From positions 1,590,575 to 1,654,574 of the forward strand of contig NW_021167085.1 in assembly GCF_003711515.1 (NCBI RefSeq): a stretch of DNA of 64,000 nucleotides, in the 5' to 3' direction. Position 1 is the stretch's first letter, and each line of letters begins with the position of its first letter. The notes beneath the pieces are model-generated. The model did no database searches and was not told where the DNA came from. It saw only the letters and a program-made list of their open reading frames with translations. Shown piece after piece: positions 36,287 through 47,296 of the stretch. Origin of the DNA: Sodiomyces alkalinus F11. Its lineage: Eukaryota; Ascomycota; Sordariomycetes; Glomerellales; Plectosphaerellaceae. The position numbers were made by a program, and so were the translations under genes.

Positions 36287-37180
36287 ATGGTGAACAAGAT
36301 TCTGCTGACTTTCGTGGCCGCCGATGTCCTGTTCCTTGCCACGGGAGCTGTCACCTTGGGGTTTTCGTTGATTGCCCGGCAAGATATGACCGAGGATGCC
36401 ACCAACGGGAGAGAGGCTGTCAGGCAACTAATTTATCAGAACTTCCCATTTGAAGGTGGGTTTCCATTTCGATCCGGGAAGAAAGGCCGTACTGAAGGGA
36501 GCATGCGATGCGAAAAGGGGCTTCCGGAGCAAGTGAAGGGATGTGACGACGTTGAGAAGTGATGGCTAACATAGATTTGGTCGATACAGCGGGCGTCGTT
36601 AACGCCGTCTTCATCTTCGTCGCTTTTGTCTTGACCCTTCCGGGCATAATCACACCGACCCGAGGATGGCTCAAACTTTCCGGTTTCCTCGTCGTTTTCT
36701 GCGCCCTCTTCACCCTCTGCATTGGCGTCTTCCTCTGGATTCTCACCCTCCGTATGCAAGATCGCTTCCTCGGTATCTGGACGGACCAGAATGACACTGT
36801 TCGAAGCCTAATGCAAACCTCCGTAAGTCTTTCTTCTTATACCGCCTGCTCGACTGGCAACCATCTCTTGCGTCGAGCGTCTGACTTATCTCTTTTCATT
36901 CTCTTAGTTCGAATGCTGTGGTTACTTTAACAGCACTACTCCTGCTTTCATCACCGACGACATCTGTCCCTCTCCAGCCGCAGCGGCTCTTATGCGAGGC
37001 TGCGTCGGCCCAGTGACCTCCTTTGCCAATATCTTCCTCGACGACATCTTCACTGCCGTATTCGGAATGGTCGGCGTTGATGCTCTGCTCATCGTTTGCA
37101 CCACTATTCTCCTCAAAGACCGTAGAGAACGCGAGCGGTTCCGACATATAGACGAGAAGAGCGGGTACCTCAGAATATAG
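36287..37180 (+). CDS. pls1: Pls1-type fungal tetraspanin
   Basis: Four-pass membrane organiser. In plant-infecting and saprobic ascomycetes Pls1 is known to be needed for appressorium peg emergence or ascospore germination. Three exons (36287-36455, 36590-36822, 36908-37180) give 224 residues, matching the ~225 of known Pls1. TM1 is at ~4-28 (ILLTFVAADVLFLATGAVTL), TM2 and TM3 are coded by exon 2 (VVNAVFIFVAFVLTLPGI; LSGFLVVFCALFTLCIGVF), then the large loop with the diagnostic CCG (137-139, in FECCGYF) and two further Cys near 154 and 166, then TM4 and a basic tail. The last intron lies just before the CCG motif. Intron 1 has a good GCTAAC branch site. Convergent with the NIPA-like gene. 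Confidence 0.95.
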
Positions 37181-37930
37181 ATTCACTTCAGGAGTTTTGC
37201 CAAGCTATTGCATGCGCATGCGCATGTCAGGACGATGCTTCTCATGCGTCACGCCACGTTGGGGATTTTGACGCGTGCCGACGCCAGGGTGTTCTCAATA
37301 TTGAGCTGTGCTATTTTTCTCTGGCCCCTTCTTAAATATTACGCCGAGCCGTTGCTTGTTCAATGGCGGAGCATAGTAATGCCCTGCACGCTGTTTGTCA
37401 TAACACTCTCTTATGAGCGAGCAGCCACCTATTCATCATAAGTTCTCGACAGGGGCAGTTTCCCTAACTACCATGTCCTTTGGCGGGGGTCGGCTTCTGT
37501 ACCCCTATTCATGCTATTTTTATTCCCAATGTGATATTTTGTTCACCCTGAATGGGTCCCTCGTGTTGAGGACGTACTTCGTATATACGGATAGATGGAA
37601 TCGACGTTCAGCCTCCAGTCACTAGCCCTTTACTCAAATAGAAATTTTAAGTCAGTGATCGGTCTCTTAAGTTGAAGATAACGCATCGAGTATACAGTCT
37701 GAGGCTGTTACGAGATGCCCAATGGTTTGGTTTGTTATACTGGTATGGACCTAGGCTATCCTATCCTCGCCTTTTCGATGTCAGTGGTATATCTAGACGC
37801 GCCTTGAAAAACAACACCGGCATTAACAGACCCATTCGTGATCCCAGCCAACACCTACACTCCATTGTATAAAACCCCGAAATCAAATCAAGAAGGGAGT
37901 TGAGAAGTAAAGCAAGACTAATGCCCTGCA
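37181..37930. other. convergent spacer between pls1 and the NIPA-like gene
   Basis: 750 bp holding both 3' UTRs. A small GCATGC-type palindromic repeat lies at 37207-37226. Nothing else recognised. Confidence 0.6.
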
Positions 37931-39734
37931 TTACTTAGCTAAGGGTTGATCGCCCTGATGATCCCCGTCTCCTCTCCTTACTTCGTCCTCGCCGGGAATG
38001 GGCCGGTGAGCAGGACCTGGCGGTTCCGGCTCATCTAGGTAAGGTGGCCACGAAATAATAGTGCCTGTGCTGTCCCGGTTGCTCACGCCCCGCGTCGCGG
38101 ACCTTGCAAGACCAGGCGACATCCCCGCCTCGCTCTCTACATCTCCACTGGACGGTCGCTCTCTACCGTGCCGTGACCGCCACCAGTTCATCTTCCAGAT
38201 GCCGCCCAGAGCGTCCTGCAATGAGGCCTGGCTTCTCCGCCGGTTGCGTCGTGCGGTGAAACCTGGAAATCCGGTGGACTTGCGCCTCCGACGACCAGGC
38301 CGAAGAAGTGAGTTTTCGGTCGTGGCAGCGGAGGCCGGCCCCGCGGTCTCGGTCGCATGGGGAATTGCACCACTGCTCACGTGTCGTGTTGGGAGCAGTG
38401 TCGTGATTTCACTAGCCGGCAAGGTGCTGGAGCGATGCCGGGCGAAAGGGGAACTTGGAGCGTCCTGATCTTGGAGTTCGTCCCAGATCTGGGCACGCTC
38501 CTGCCAGCGGAAAATGCCATTAGGTTTCATTGTCGGCGTCAATGGCGTGCCCTCGCCATTTTCTGCTGGCTTGAAAGTAGAGTAGCTCCCGACCAGGGCG
38601 TTGCCCTCCTCGAGGGAGTCTGACTCGAGTAGGGATTCTTCCTCTCCCTCGGTGTCCTCGACCAGACCCAGACCTGGCGCCAGGGATGATTGTCCTACAC
38701 CGGGAGTGTGCTGCTCGTCACTGAGACGCCAGGATAGAGCCAAAACTCCGGAGAGCAGTATCACAGTGCCCAAAGCTATCAGACCGCCCCTCAGTGCGCC
38801 TAGGAGGCTGGTCTGGTTGAAGTAAATCAAACCGTCTAGAATGGCAATGATGTTGTATACGCAGAAGACTAAGGGGTATAGAACGGAAGTCGAGACGAGC
38901 TTCAATCCACGATGAAGGTAGTAGAGTTGTGTTAGAGCGAGCGTAATCAACGTCAGTACTAGGACCCAGGCTTGCCAGTGCACAAACTGGTTCGTCGAGC
39001 CAGAGAAGGTCTTGATGATGAGCTCGACCGCCGACTTGGCAACTAACAATGTGTGCGCCGACAGAGTGCCACTGATGCAACCGTACGCGAGGCCTCGGGC
39101 GAATCGGAACGTGGGATTTTGCTTTAACTTCGGCAAGACTTTGAGGCTGTCCGTGACGACGGCTACGGCGACAACGAAAAGGCCTTGGAGGATCATCCAG
39201 ACCACGAATGGTCGCCGACTGAGGAGTTCGAGGAGTTCCCTTAGATCATGCGCAGGTGTCGGGATAGCACCGAAGACGGCAATGAGCACTGCGCCGGTGC
39301 AGACGAGACCAGTTCCGCAAAGGGACCATCTTGTAAACGGCTCGGCTAGGACGAGGGTCGCGCAAATGGAGTTGAAGACCAAGCCCGAAGCTTGCAACGT
39401 TGAAAGAACTGGTAGTGGCAGAGTCGAAATCTGGACTGTGCTCCCAAGGATGTTTGCAGCAATGAACATGCCCATTCCTAGTTGCCATCTCGCCCTCCGA
39501 TAAGGCGGTCGGTGTACTTCATGGGGTGCTTTCTCATCTTCGAGTATGTGCGACTTGCGCTGGAGGGTGAGACCTAGGCTCTGGACGCCGGTAGATAGAA
39601 GGCCAACGAAAATGCCAATCTGACAGACACATGAGCTGTTAGGACCCAGTCTGTTGCAACGTGTTCATGGATGCAACTCGAACTTAACGTACGGTGATTG
39701 TCCCCCCTGGGGAGAGGCCGCCTAAAAGCCCCAT
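37931..39734 (-). CDS. NIPA-like magnesium transporter (DMT superfamily)
   Basis: Multi-pass membrane protein of the NIPA/DUF803 family, whose animal members carry Mg2+. Two exons: 39734-39693 codes only MGLLGGLSPGGTIT; after a 73-bp intron, 39619-37931 codes the rest, for 576 residues in all. About nine hydrophobic helices fill the first ~350 residues. Landmarks include VGLLSTGVQSLGLTLQRKSH (an intact NIPA start), GSTVQISTLPLPVLSTLQAS, LVFNSICATLVLAEPFTRW, and SGTLSAHTLLVAKSAVEL. The C-terminal ~200 residues are hydrophilic, Ser/Arg-rich and probably cytosolic, longer than in animal NIPAs but usual in fungi. The short first exon is supported by phase and by the conserved N-terminal helix. 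Substrate is inferred from family only. Confidence 0.92.
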
Positions 39735-41042
39735 GCTCGCGCGTTGCCTAGATATCGGTCATCTGGCGGCCGAGGAAGAAGGATGCGACAAGTAGTCCCA
39801 TATATGTATCTCGAAATAGGGGTGTAGGTTCGTCGGTTCTCACCGCCTTGGATGGCGGATAGACTCGCGTGTGGTTCGTATGTGCTATTGTGTAGGCATG
39901 TATTGGGATGCCCACTAGGTGGGTAAATAGACAAGTCGGTCGGTAGGTTAATAGAGATCCAATGATAAAGGCCCTCGAGGTTCCGCAGGTAATCGGCCGC
40001 TGGAATGCAAAGGTCGCAGTGTTTTGTTGTTGGTGTCGTTGCCCTGAGTCGTCCAGAGGAGAGGCAGAAGCCTTGGAGAGAAGTAGGGAGTGGTTAGGCA
40101 GCGAGGCGGCGCCAATGGCGAAATGGCAGGGTTTAGGAAAAGAAACCACTTGACCGTGAAGGTTTACAATAGTCGAAAGCCCAAACAAAACCAAAGGTAG
40201 GACATGGAGACTCGGGAAAGGGGACGAGAGACGTCTGGCATCATCCCACGGCCAAATGCATAGCAGTAAATGGGTCACGGGGATGGACTGCGCGTCCGTA
40301 CTTCGTACTACGTATGTAAGTAACTTCTTGACCGCTGCCCGTCAAGGTGACAGTGGCCGGGCTTTGCAGAGTAATTACCTTAGTGGGTACCTTCAGCTAA
40401 GTAGGTACTCCGGAGTACCACGATGATTTTCCGTGTGGAGTATGGAAGTACCTTGCAAAGCAAGTATCAAAAGCCGTGGCGGTGCATTACTCGAGGAGAC
40501 GAAACTTTCGTCGAAAGGAATGATGTCAGGGGACAAGCCCAGTGGGCAGATACAAGCCTGATTGCGAAGTACCATCCTGTTATACTCCGTGCTGCGAACA
40601 GCATCAGATTACCTGATTACCTAGGTACGTAAGTGTACGAAGGGACAGTCTGTGAGTACTTCGTAGAATTCGTACCTGAGGTACCTTAGGTAAGGTAGAC
40701 GCACTTCGAGGAGAAATCCACTGAACCAACCAGCAGTTAGCCCCTGCTGGAAGCTAAGGTGACCTGGGGTACCTACCTTACTGTACGTACATTCTGTTGT
40801 GGCTGCACGAGGCTGTGACCAAGAAACCGACGACTCCACATGCCGCTGGGCCTTGATACGGTACGTTCGACGACGCCTCAGTCCAGTCTCGTAGGTCTTT
40901 CACTTCAAACCGACATCCCGACATACCGACTACGTGACCTTCAGAGTGTCGAATTCGTCCGCCCATCACCTCCTTCATTCGAATTGCCCGCCGAATCACA
41001 CCCTACCACAGTCTCTCGGTGTTAACGAAAACGCCATTCAAC
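39735..41042. promoter_or_regulatory. divergent intergenic region, NIPA-like gene and V-ATPase subunit E
   Basis: 1.3 kb between two divergent starts. It holds several palindromic TACGGAGTACC / TACCTTAGGTA units (40300-40320, 40400-40425, 40650-40700, 40770-40795). A 176-codon open frame at 39748-40278 (minus) abuts the NIPA start and is taken as leader sequence. Confidence 0.45.
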
Positions 41043-41908
41043 ATGTCACAACAACCGTTGACCGACGACCAAGTGAGCTCGCTCGCCCACCCCGGGGCGC
41101 TCCTTTCACATGGGAAGGAGGCCCCTCTGCTTTTAACATCCCCGCAGCAGCGAGATAGAGGCTAATATTCCTCGCCCCGTATCCAGGTTGGTCAGGAGCT
41201 CCGCAAGATGACGGCGTTCATCAAGCAGGAAGCCATGGAGAAAGCCCGCGAGATCGAGATCAAGGCCAATGAGGAGTTTGCTATCGAGAAGTCCAGGCTC
41301 GTCCGCCAGGAGACAGACGCAATCGACGCGTCCTACGAGAAGAAGTTCAAACAGGCCACCATGTCCCAACAAATCACCCGCTCCACCGTTGCCAACAAGA
41401 CCCGACTGAGGATCCTCGCGGCTCGACAGGAGATGCTGGACTCTATCTTCGAAACCGCAACCGACAAGCTTGGCGAAGGGCCAAAGGACAAGTCCAAATA
41501 CCAGGGCATCTTGAAGAACCTAATCCTTGAGGGACTCTACGCCCTGAATGAAGCCGAGGTCCAGGTCCGCGTCCGGAAAGCCGACGAGGACATCACGAAG
41601 AAGGCCATTGAGGATGCCGTAAAGGAATACAAGAAAGAGGTTGGCAAGGACACTGCCGCTGTCGTGGACACGGAGGAATATCTCCCCGAGGGAAGGTACG
41701 CAGTTGTTCCTTGTTTGTTATACCAGTGTAGCCATGCTGACGAGTGGGATTTTACAGCAGCGGTGGTGCCTTCATCGTTGGCGGAAATGGCAAGATCGAG
41801 ATTAACAACACTTTCGAAGAGCGACTAAAACTCCTGCAGGACTCTGCGTTGCCGGCCGTGCGGGAGACTCTTTTCGGACAGAACCCCAACCGCAAGTTCT
41901 TCGATTAA
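41043..41908 (+). CDS. vma4: V-type ATPase subunit E (peripheral stalk)
   Basis: Peripheral-stalk subunit joining V1 and V0 of the vacuolar proton pump. Three exons (41043-41072, 41187-41695, 41758-41908) give 229 residues, the family length. Exon 1 codes only [10 protein letters not shown]. Exon 2 carries the long helix ([36 protein letters not shown]) and the conserved [17 protein letters not shown]. Exon 3 gives the C-terminal domain with [20 protein letters not shown] and [19 protein letters not shown]. The second intron ends in CAGCAG, so two acceptors 3 nt apart (41757 or 41760) would make forms with one or two Ser after LPEG. The first intron has a GCTAAT branch site. Convergent with the PIP-box gene 310 bp downstream. 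Confidence 0.97.
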
Positions 41909-42218
41909 GCGCGTTTAGGCTGGAGCAGCATCATGCCACGCCCCACACCCCAGCCGCGCCGCCAGATCTTCCCCTACACTCCTCCTTTTCCCGCCCACCC
42001 CGGAATAGGCTGGTTGTTCTAGTCTGCCATTTTTTTTTTGAAGATCTTTTGAAGATCCGGAGCTACATGGGTAGAAAGGCCTGCTTCTGTACCTTAAGAT
42101 GTTGTATGATCATCACAGACCATGTTCGTAGCCAGGCTAAACCAAGTCATTATCATTACCATTTACCCATATATACCATATAATGTCTTCCCTTTGAAAC
42201 AAGGCCTAGGGGTCCAAC
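41909..42218. other. convergent 3' spacer
   Basis: 310 bp between the stops of the V-ATPase E gene and the PIP-box gene. It has a T-run at 42031-42039 and a TATATAC-rich tail; both 3' UTRs must fall here. Confidence 0.6.
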
Positions 42219-44677
42219 TCAGACGTCTAGGGCAGTCATGAAAGTTTCGTCTTTGCCCGCCGCTTCGTCATCACTAGTTGCGATGCCATCTTGACGTGAT
42301 CGAGCCTCTATTCTGCCCGCTTTGGGTTTCTTGAGGTTTCCGATGAATTTATCCATGAAGTCCTTTTGCCTTTGCGTCACCACCTCCTGTTCCCTATGCC
42401 CGGGCAAGTCGAAGATGCTCTCTTTGGGCGGGGGTTGGGTTCGGATCTGGTACGTGAGTCGTTTCTGAGCACTGTCGATAGCACTTTTAGCTTCGGTCCG
42501 GGAGAGGTAAACGGCGCCCGAGTCTTTGATGCTGACCCAGAGACTCTTCAGTTGCTGGGCAAGATTGTCCACGTCGGCGTTGAACTTGATCTCGTGATCG
42601 GCATCGCTTTCATGCGGCGTGAATGCGCCGTCCCCGAGGGCAATGTCGAGCAGCTGGACTCGCGCCTTGAGCTCTCCGTAGTCCGTCTTGCGGTTGATCT
42701 GATAGTCGCCCTTCTTAAGACGCTCGGCAGCCTCCCGAATGATGATATCGGAATCGGGGTGTTCTCCGGCAAGCGACGCGTTGTCGAAGAAAAATACAGC
42801 CGCCAGCCTTTGTCGCAGCTGACGGAGCCTCGCGTCAGCCCCGCTCATGGATAGAAGAGGCAACAAACGGAAAACGCTTTGTTCAAAAGCGGAAAACAAG
42901 GAATTGGAGACATCTTCGCACTGAAAATTGGTCAGTTTTCCCCACAGTTTCATGGAAGAAGTAAAAGTAATGAATAAAAAGAAAGGATAATGCTTACAAA
43001 CTTGTTCCAAGACGCAGCGTCGACAGCTTTGACAAGGCCAAGAAGCGCATATTGGTGGTCGACTCGGACATCGGGATTGGCGAGAAGTGTCTCGTCAACG
43101 GCCATGCGAAGAAGAGTTATAGCGGCGTAGGTAAGAGACTCTGGCTCAAGATAGGGCGATATATTGTAGATCCAATCAAGATACAGGCGCAATGCTGCCC
43201 AGTCTCTGTCTTCGTAGGGTCTCTCGACTTGCCTCACCGGCTGAAGCTTTCGATCGTCAATGCGAGGATTCGCCCCTATACGTTGGAACAGCTGCTGCAA
43301 TAATTCCGGGGTGGCCAGTCGCCTGATCTGACCTTCGGAAACGTTGCTGACCAGATTGCAGTACTCCTGTCGAAGCTGTAGAGACTTTTCAGAATGTATG
43401 GAATGCAAAGCCCAGAGAAGGATCTCGTCGGGGAGTTCAACCCTGCGGGCAATGTCTTTGAACAAAGACGACCGAAGGTGCAGGGCTCGCGTTCCGTCCA
43501 CGGCCAGGACGCCCCAGAGGCCCTTCGCGGCCTTGCGAGGGAAAGGCTCGGATGTGTCTGCCGGCGCACAATGAGGATTAAAGAAGTACCAACGGTTCTT
43601 CACCGCGCTTGCGGCTTCGGTACGTTCCATGGCCCGCAACGCCTTCCCCGCCACCTCGTCATCTTTGAGACCGGCGACGCTGATGAATCTTCGTCGAGCT
43701 GTGTTAGGACTGGGTTTAAAGTCGGCGTGGTCCGTTTCCGTCTCAGCCGCTTCTTCCCTAGCCTTGGCTTCGGCCTCCTCGAGCCTTTCGAAGCTGGCTA
43801 GGATCGCATCCTCTTTGCGTTGATGCTCAAGTAACGTCTTCATATTAAACATGGGCTTGGGATGAATTGTTAGTGGTGATTGGTGGACTCTTCCCGTCTT
43901 CCTTCGCGATTTTGGGGTAGCGAACGGAGCCCAGGGCTCAGACGACGGCTTGGGTAGGGGGTTCGGTTTCGAAAGCAGCTCAAGTTCAGGGAAGGAAGAG
44001 TCGGAGGCGGCATCGTCATCTTCATCGTCTGAACCCTTGATTTCCATGTCACGAGTAAAAGACGGCCTCGCATTCTCTGAAACTGATGGAGAGGATGGTG
44101 GGAGAGAGGAGGAGGGAAGCTTGGAAAGAGGAGGCGGCGGCGTTGGCGACCCGAACAGGGCACATGACGTTGCGTCTAGCCTGGCAGACTTGGTCCTGTC
44201 TTTCTTGGGTGAAAGAAAAGCGACGTCTGCATTACGTTTGCCGGTGCTTATCTCATGTTTGGCTACACCGAACAAAGCTCGTGTGGGAGTCGATATGCCA
44301 GCAAGATCAGAGACCTTGGTCACCGGCGTTGTAGGACGCTTCGGCGTGGACTGGCCACGACCACAGACCTCTTCATGCCAGAGGTCTATCGGGACGGAGT
44401 TGAGAGCAGTGCTCTTCTGCCCTAAGCCATCAGATTCCTGATCTGACCGGTGGAAAGACGACTGGCTTAGTTCGCTGGCTGGTGGAACATCACCATCTGG
44501 AGATGGCCGGTTTGCACCAACCAGCTCGGGAGCGCTGTCCCGACCGCTGCCGGTTGCGCTGACGCCTCTGTTATCGATCGGCTCCTGAGGTGAAGCCGAG
44601 TTCCCCGTAGGCGTCTGGGATGACTTGGTTTGGCGGGAAAGGAAGTAATTTCGTATACTTCTTTGGTCGTAGGGCAT
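42219..44677 (-). CDS. nuclear protein of unknown function with N-terminal PIP-box
   Basis: I do not recognise the family. Two exons (44677-42998 and 42920-42219, both phase 0) give 793 residues. Residues 5-12 read QRSIRNYF, which fits the PCNA-binding PIP-box (Q-x-x-I-x-x-Y-F). The first ~330 residues are disordered, Ser/Pro/Thr-rich, with acidic blocks (DDEDDDAASDSS near 215) and several SP/TP sites. From about 330 on the protein is helical and globular (DDEVAGKALRAMERTEAASA, RRVELPDEILLWALHSIHSE, DRDWAALRLYLDWIYNISPY), without a catalytic motif I can name. The acidic tail ends DEAAGKDETFMTALDV. An N-terminal PIP-box plus a helical-repeat C-terminus suggests a replication- or repair-linked scaffold. 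A distant Nse6-like or fork-protection role is only a guess. The second exon is supported by an in-phase junction at WNKF|CEDVSNSL. Confidence 0.85.
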
Positions 44678-47296
44678 GGCGCTCTCATGAGCCAGGAGGC
44701 TATGTGTGGAAAGAGCCTGTGGTTAAATGAATGCGTCGACTTGAACACAAGTCATGACAGTGATCCTTAAATACACATCCTGACCGTCAACTAGATGATA
44801 ATCGAATGACGGGAATACACGGACTTCGGTCACATCTAACAAAGCAGTCCTCTTTGATCGGATCCTCTTTGATGGGAACGCGTCCCAAAGAGAAAGTGGC
44901 GCGTAGCGACCCCACCTAGGCTACAGCTCATTGGTCGACTTCGTCACGTTCTGCGCTATCACGTGACTTGTAACTTCTCCTCATTCGGTACGGATACGGA
45001 CACTTGGCAATAATGCTTCGTTCGACGGTTCTTCCCTCCCCCGAAACCGACATTGATGAAAGCCGTATCCGAGTATCCTCTGGGGGTCCCATGGTCATAA
45101 GTACCTTACCTACCTTAGGTACCTTAACTAAGGTAGATGTCGGACAACGGTTTGGGGTACACGACGGTTCCTCCTGGCAAAAAGCCAGCTCGGAGGATGC
45201 GTACGTCCGCAATTGGTTAATACTACACCTAGATGGATTGGTCGATCCCTAGGAATCGTGCTCCTGGTTGGCTTACCGTCTGTCAGCGGCGCAGAAGTGC
45301 ATATGAACATGACGAGGATCTGTCCAAAACTCACTACCCTTGGAGCCCCCCTCCCCCGGCCTTCCCCATCCTTCAGGGCGCCCGTAACCACCTCGTCAGC
45401 TGAAAAGTGCCGAACTTGCAGAAGAGATGGATAAGGTAAGGTAGTGACGGACAAGATTCATGATGTACGCTATACGGGTATGAGGTAGAAAAGCAGCGTT
45501 GGAGACTAATTTACCTGGTAGGTAGGTATCTCGTCCTTGTAAGCCCCGTCACCCCTGTCGCTCCTAGCCTCTTTAAGAGGTGCGAATATTCGGAGGTCAG
45601 CCTGGAATCCGGGAAACTCGGGATCCGCAGGTTGGATTGCTATTTTGTGACAAGGCAAGAATGCGGATCGTCCCACACTTCTCCTCTCCCCCTTTTCCTT
45701 TCTTCTTGGTGAGTTTTATTGGTTTGTTTCCATACTTGCTCCGTACGAAACGCATGCGCCCCTATCGTATCGGTACTGAGTAAAAGGTAGCCCTCCCTCA
45801 AACTCATTGCGATCTGGTACAAGCACGAAACCTGCAGCCCCCCTTCTTTTTGGATGTCCCATTTGGTATGAGTGCGGATTGACTAAGGCACCTAAGGTAA
45901 GGTAAGGTAGGGTAGATAGTAACGACTCGCCAGTTCAAAACCGATGCAACTAAGGTACCTGAGGTAGCTGCCATCGGTGGTGTTGCTGACATTAGGTACG
46001 TATGGCAAGGTACGTTGTATGAGGCACGTAAACTCCGCTTCTTACTCCGTCGGGTTCCGTTCGGGAGGACGGAGTTAACTCCAGTCGCTAAGGTATGCTA
46101 AACCCGTCTGGCCTCGCGGAGATCAAATATTTGTAAGCAAGACTTCTTCATACAGCCCACGGTGAGTGAATTGCATTTCTGATCATGGCGACTTGAACGA
46201 GATGAGAAACGGGTCATCTTTTGGCGTTCTAAGACGCGTCCCTGGAATCACCAGCCCACTCGTGGCATGAGGCTCCTTTTGCCCATTTCTCTTCGTAGGT
46301 CTCTATTCTCCATTAGTACGGAGCCTAGGAGATTGCATGGGACCGTGATAGAAATATCAGGATACCCGCCTAGCAACCTCGGAGTCTTGTTAGTTCCCGG
46401 CCCTTCCGGGACGTGGTACTTACTGACTAATTACCTCACCCCCTCTCCGCGTTTTCATGTATTAATAATAACGGTCTAACAGGGATAGGGGGTGCAATGA
46501 TATGAGTAGTGCCAAAGGGGAAGAGACCCTGAATGGTACACTTGAAAGTGACATACCCGACACGGCAATTAACTCGACGTAAGAAGACTTCTTAGGGTCA
46601 TTGCAATTGCTTCGTAGATACAGCATCGGACCCCCTATATGCAGTCCATATGTACTTGGTTCGAAGTATATTCGTATGTAGTACGACATGCTAGCCAGAG
46701 GTTGAGGTTGACCAAGCTCTACGGACTATTACGGGGTACTTTTTAGTGGAGCCTTCCGTGATTCGTACCTGTAACTTTTCCCCAGTCTTTACTCTGTAGG
46801 TACTTGTCGTGGTTGCGATCCCTCTGACAGCGGTTGAACCCCCTCACCCTGGGGACCCGTCTGCCTCCTGAGGCGGGAATTGCACCGCCGCCTCCCTTCC
46901 ACTTCCATTCCGTCGCAACCCATCGCTCTCCACTTGCGTGTCTTCTCCGGCAAAATAATTCTTTCCTACAACCACCTGTCCATTCGTTACTATCACGATT
47001 TCGAACCCGTTCCCCCTGCACACGGCGGGCTTTTACACATTAACTCGACTATAACGCACATCTCGGACTACTGCATAAACGGACCCTTTCTATTCGTCGC
47101 CGAACCTCGCTCTACGCTCCACGCTCCCTTCGACCTGACTTGCTTTCAACACGTCTATACCAGCAGCGACCACTATCAAACACTCGCTTTGACCAACGAC
47201 AATCCATCACCTCTTCCCTGGCGGGATTATCGCGGTGGCCGTCAAGTAGGTTAACGGGCCTTTGCGCCCGCGCGTAACCATAACCACGACCCGACC
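44678..47296. other. divergent spacer between the PIP-box gene and the flippase
   Basis: 2.6 kb with no gene I can support. It contains dense TACCTTAGGTACC palindromes at 45103-45137 and 45890-45965. The last 500 bp before 47297 are probably flippase promoter and leader. Confidence 0.55.

Noticed and set aside
37207..37226. GCATGCGCATGCGCATG repeat as a possible regulatory site
   Set aside because: Lies in a convergent 3' spacer and is just a short self-complementary simple repeat.
39748..40278. 176-codon open frame upstream of the NIPA-like start
   Set aside because: Lies in the probable leader/promoter of that gene, has no motif, and ends only 14 bp before the real start codon; taken as chance.
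46730..46750. ACTTTTTAGTGGAGCC, similar to part of the 29,089 inverted-repeat arm
   Set aside because: Only about 16 bases match and the flanks do not continue; too short to call a second copy.
46985..47005. minus-strand GGTTCGAA, like a tRNA T-loop
   Set aside because: The flanking five-base stems do not pair, so no cloverleaf.
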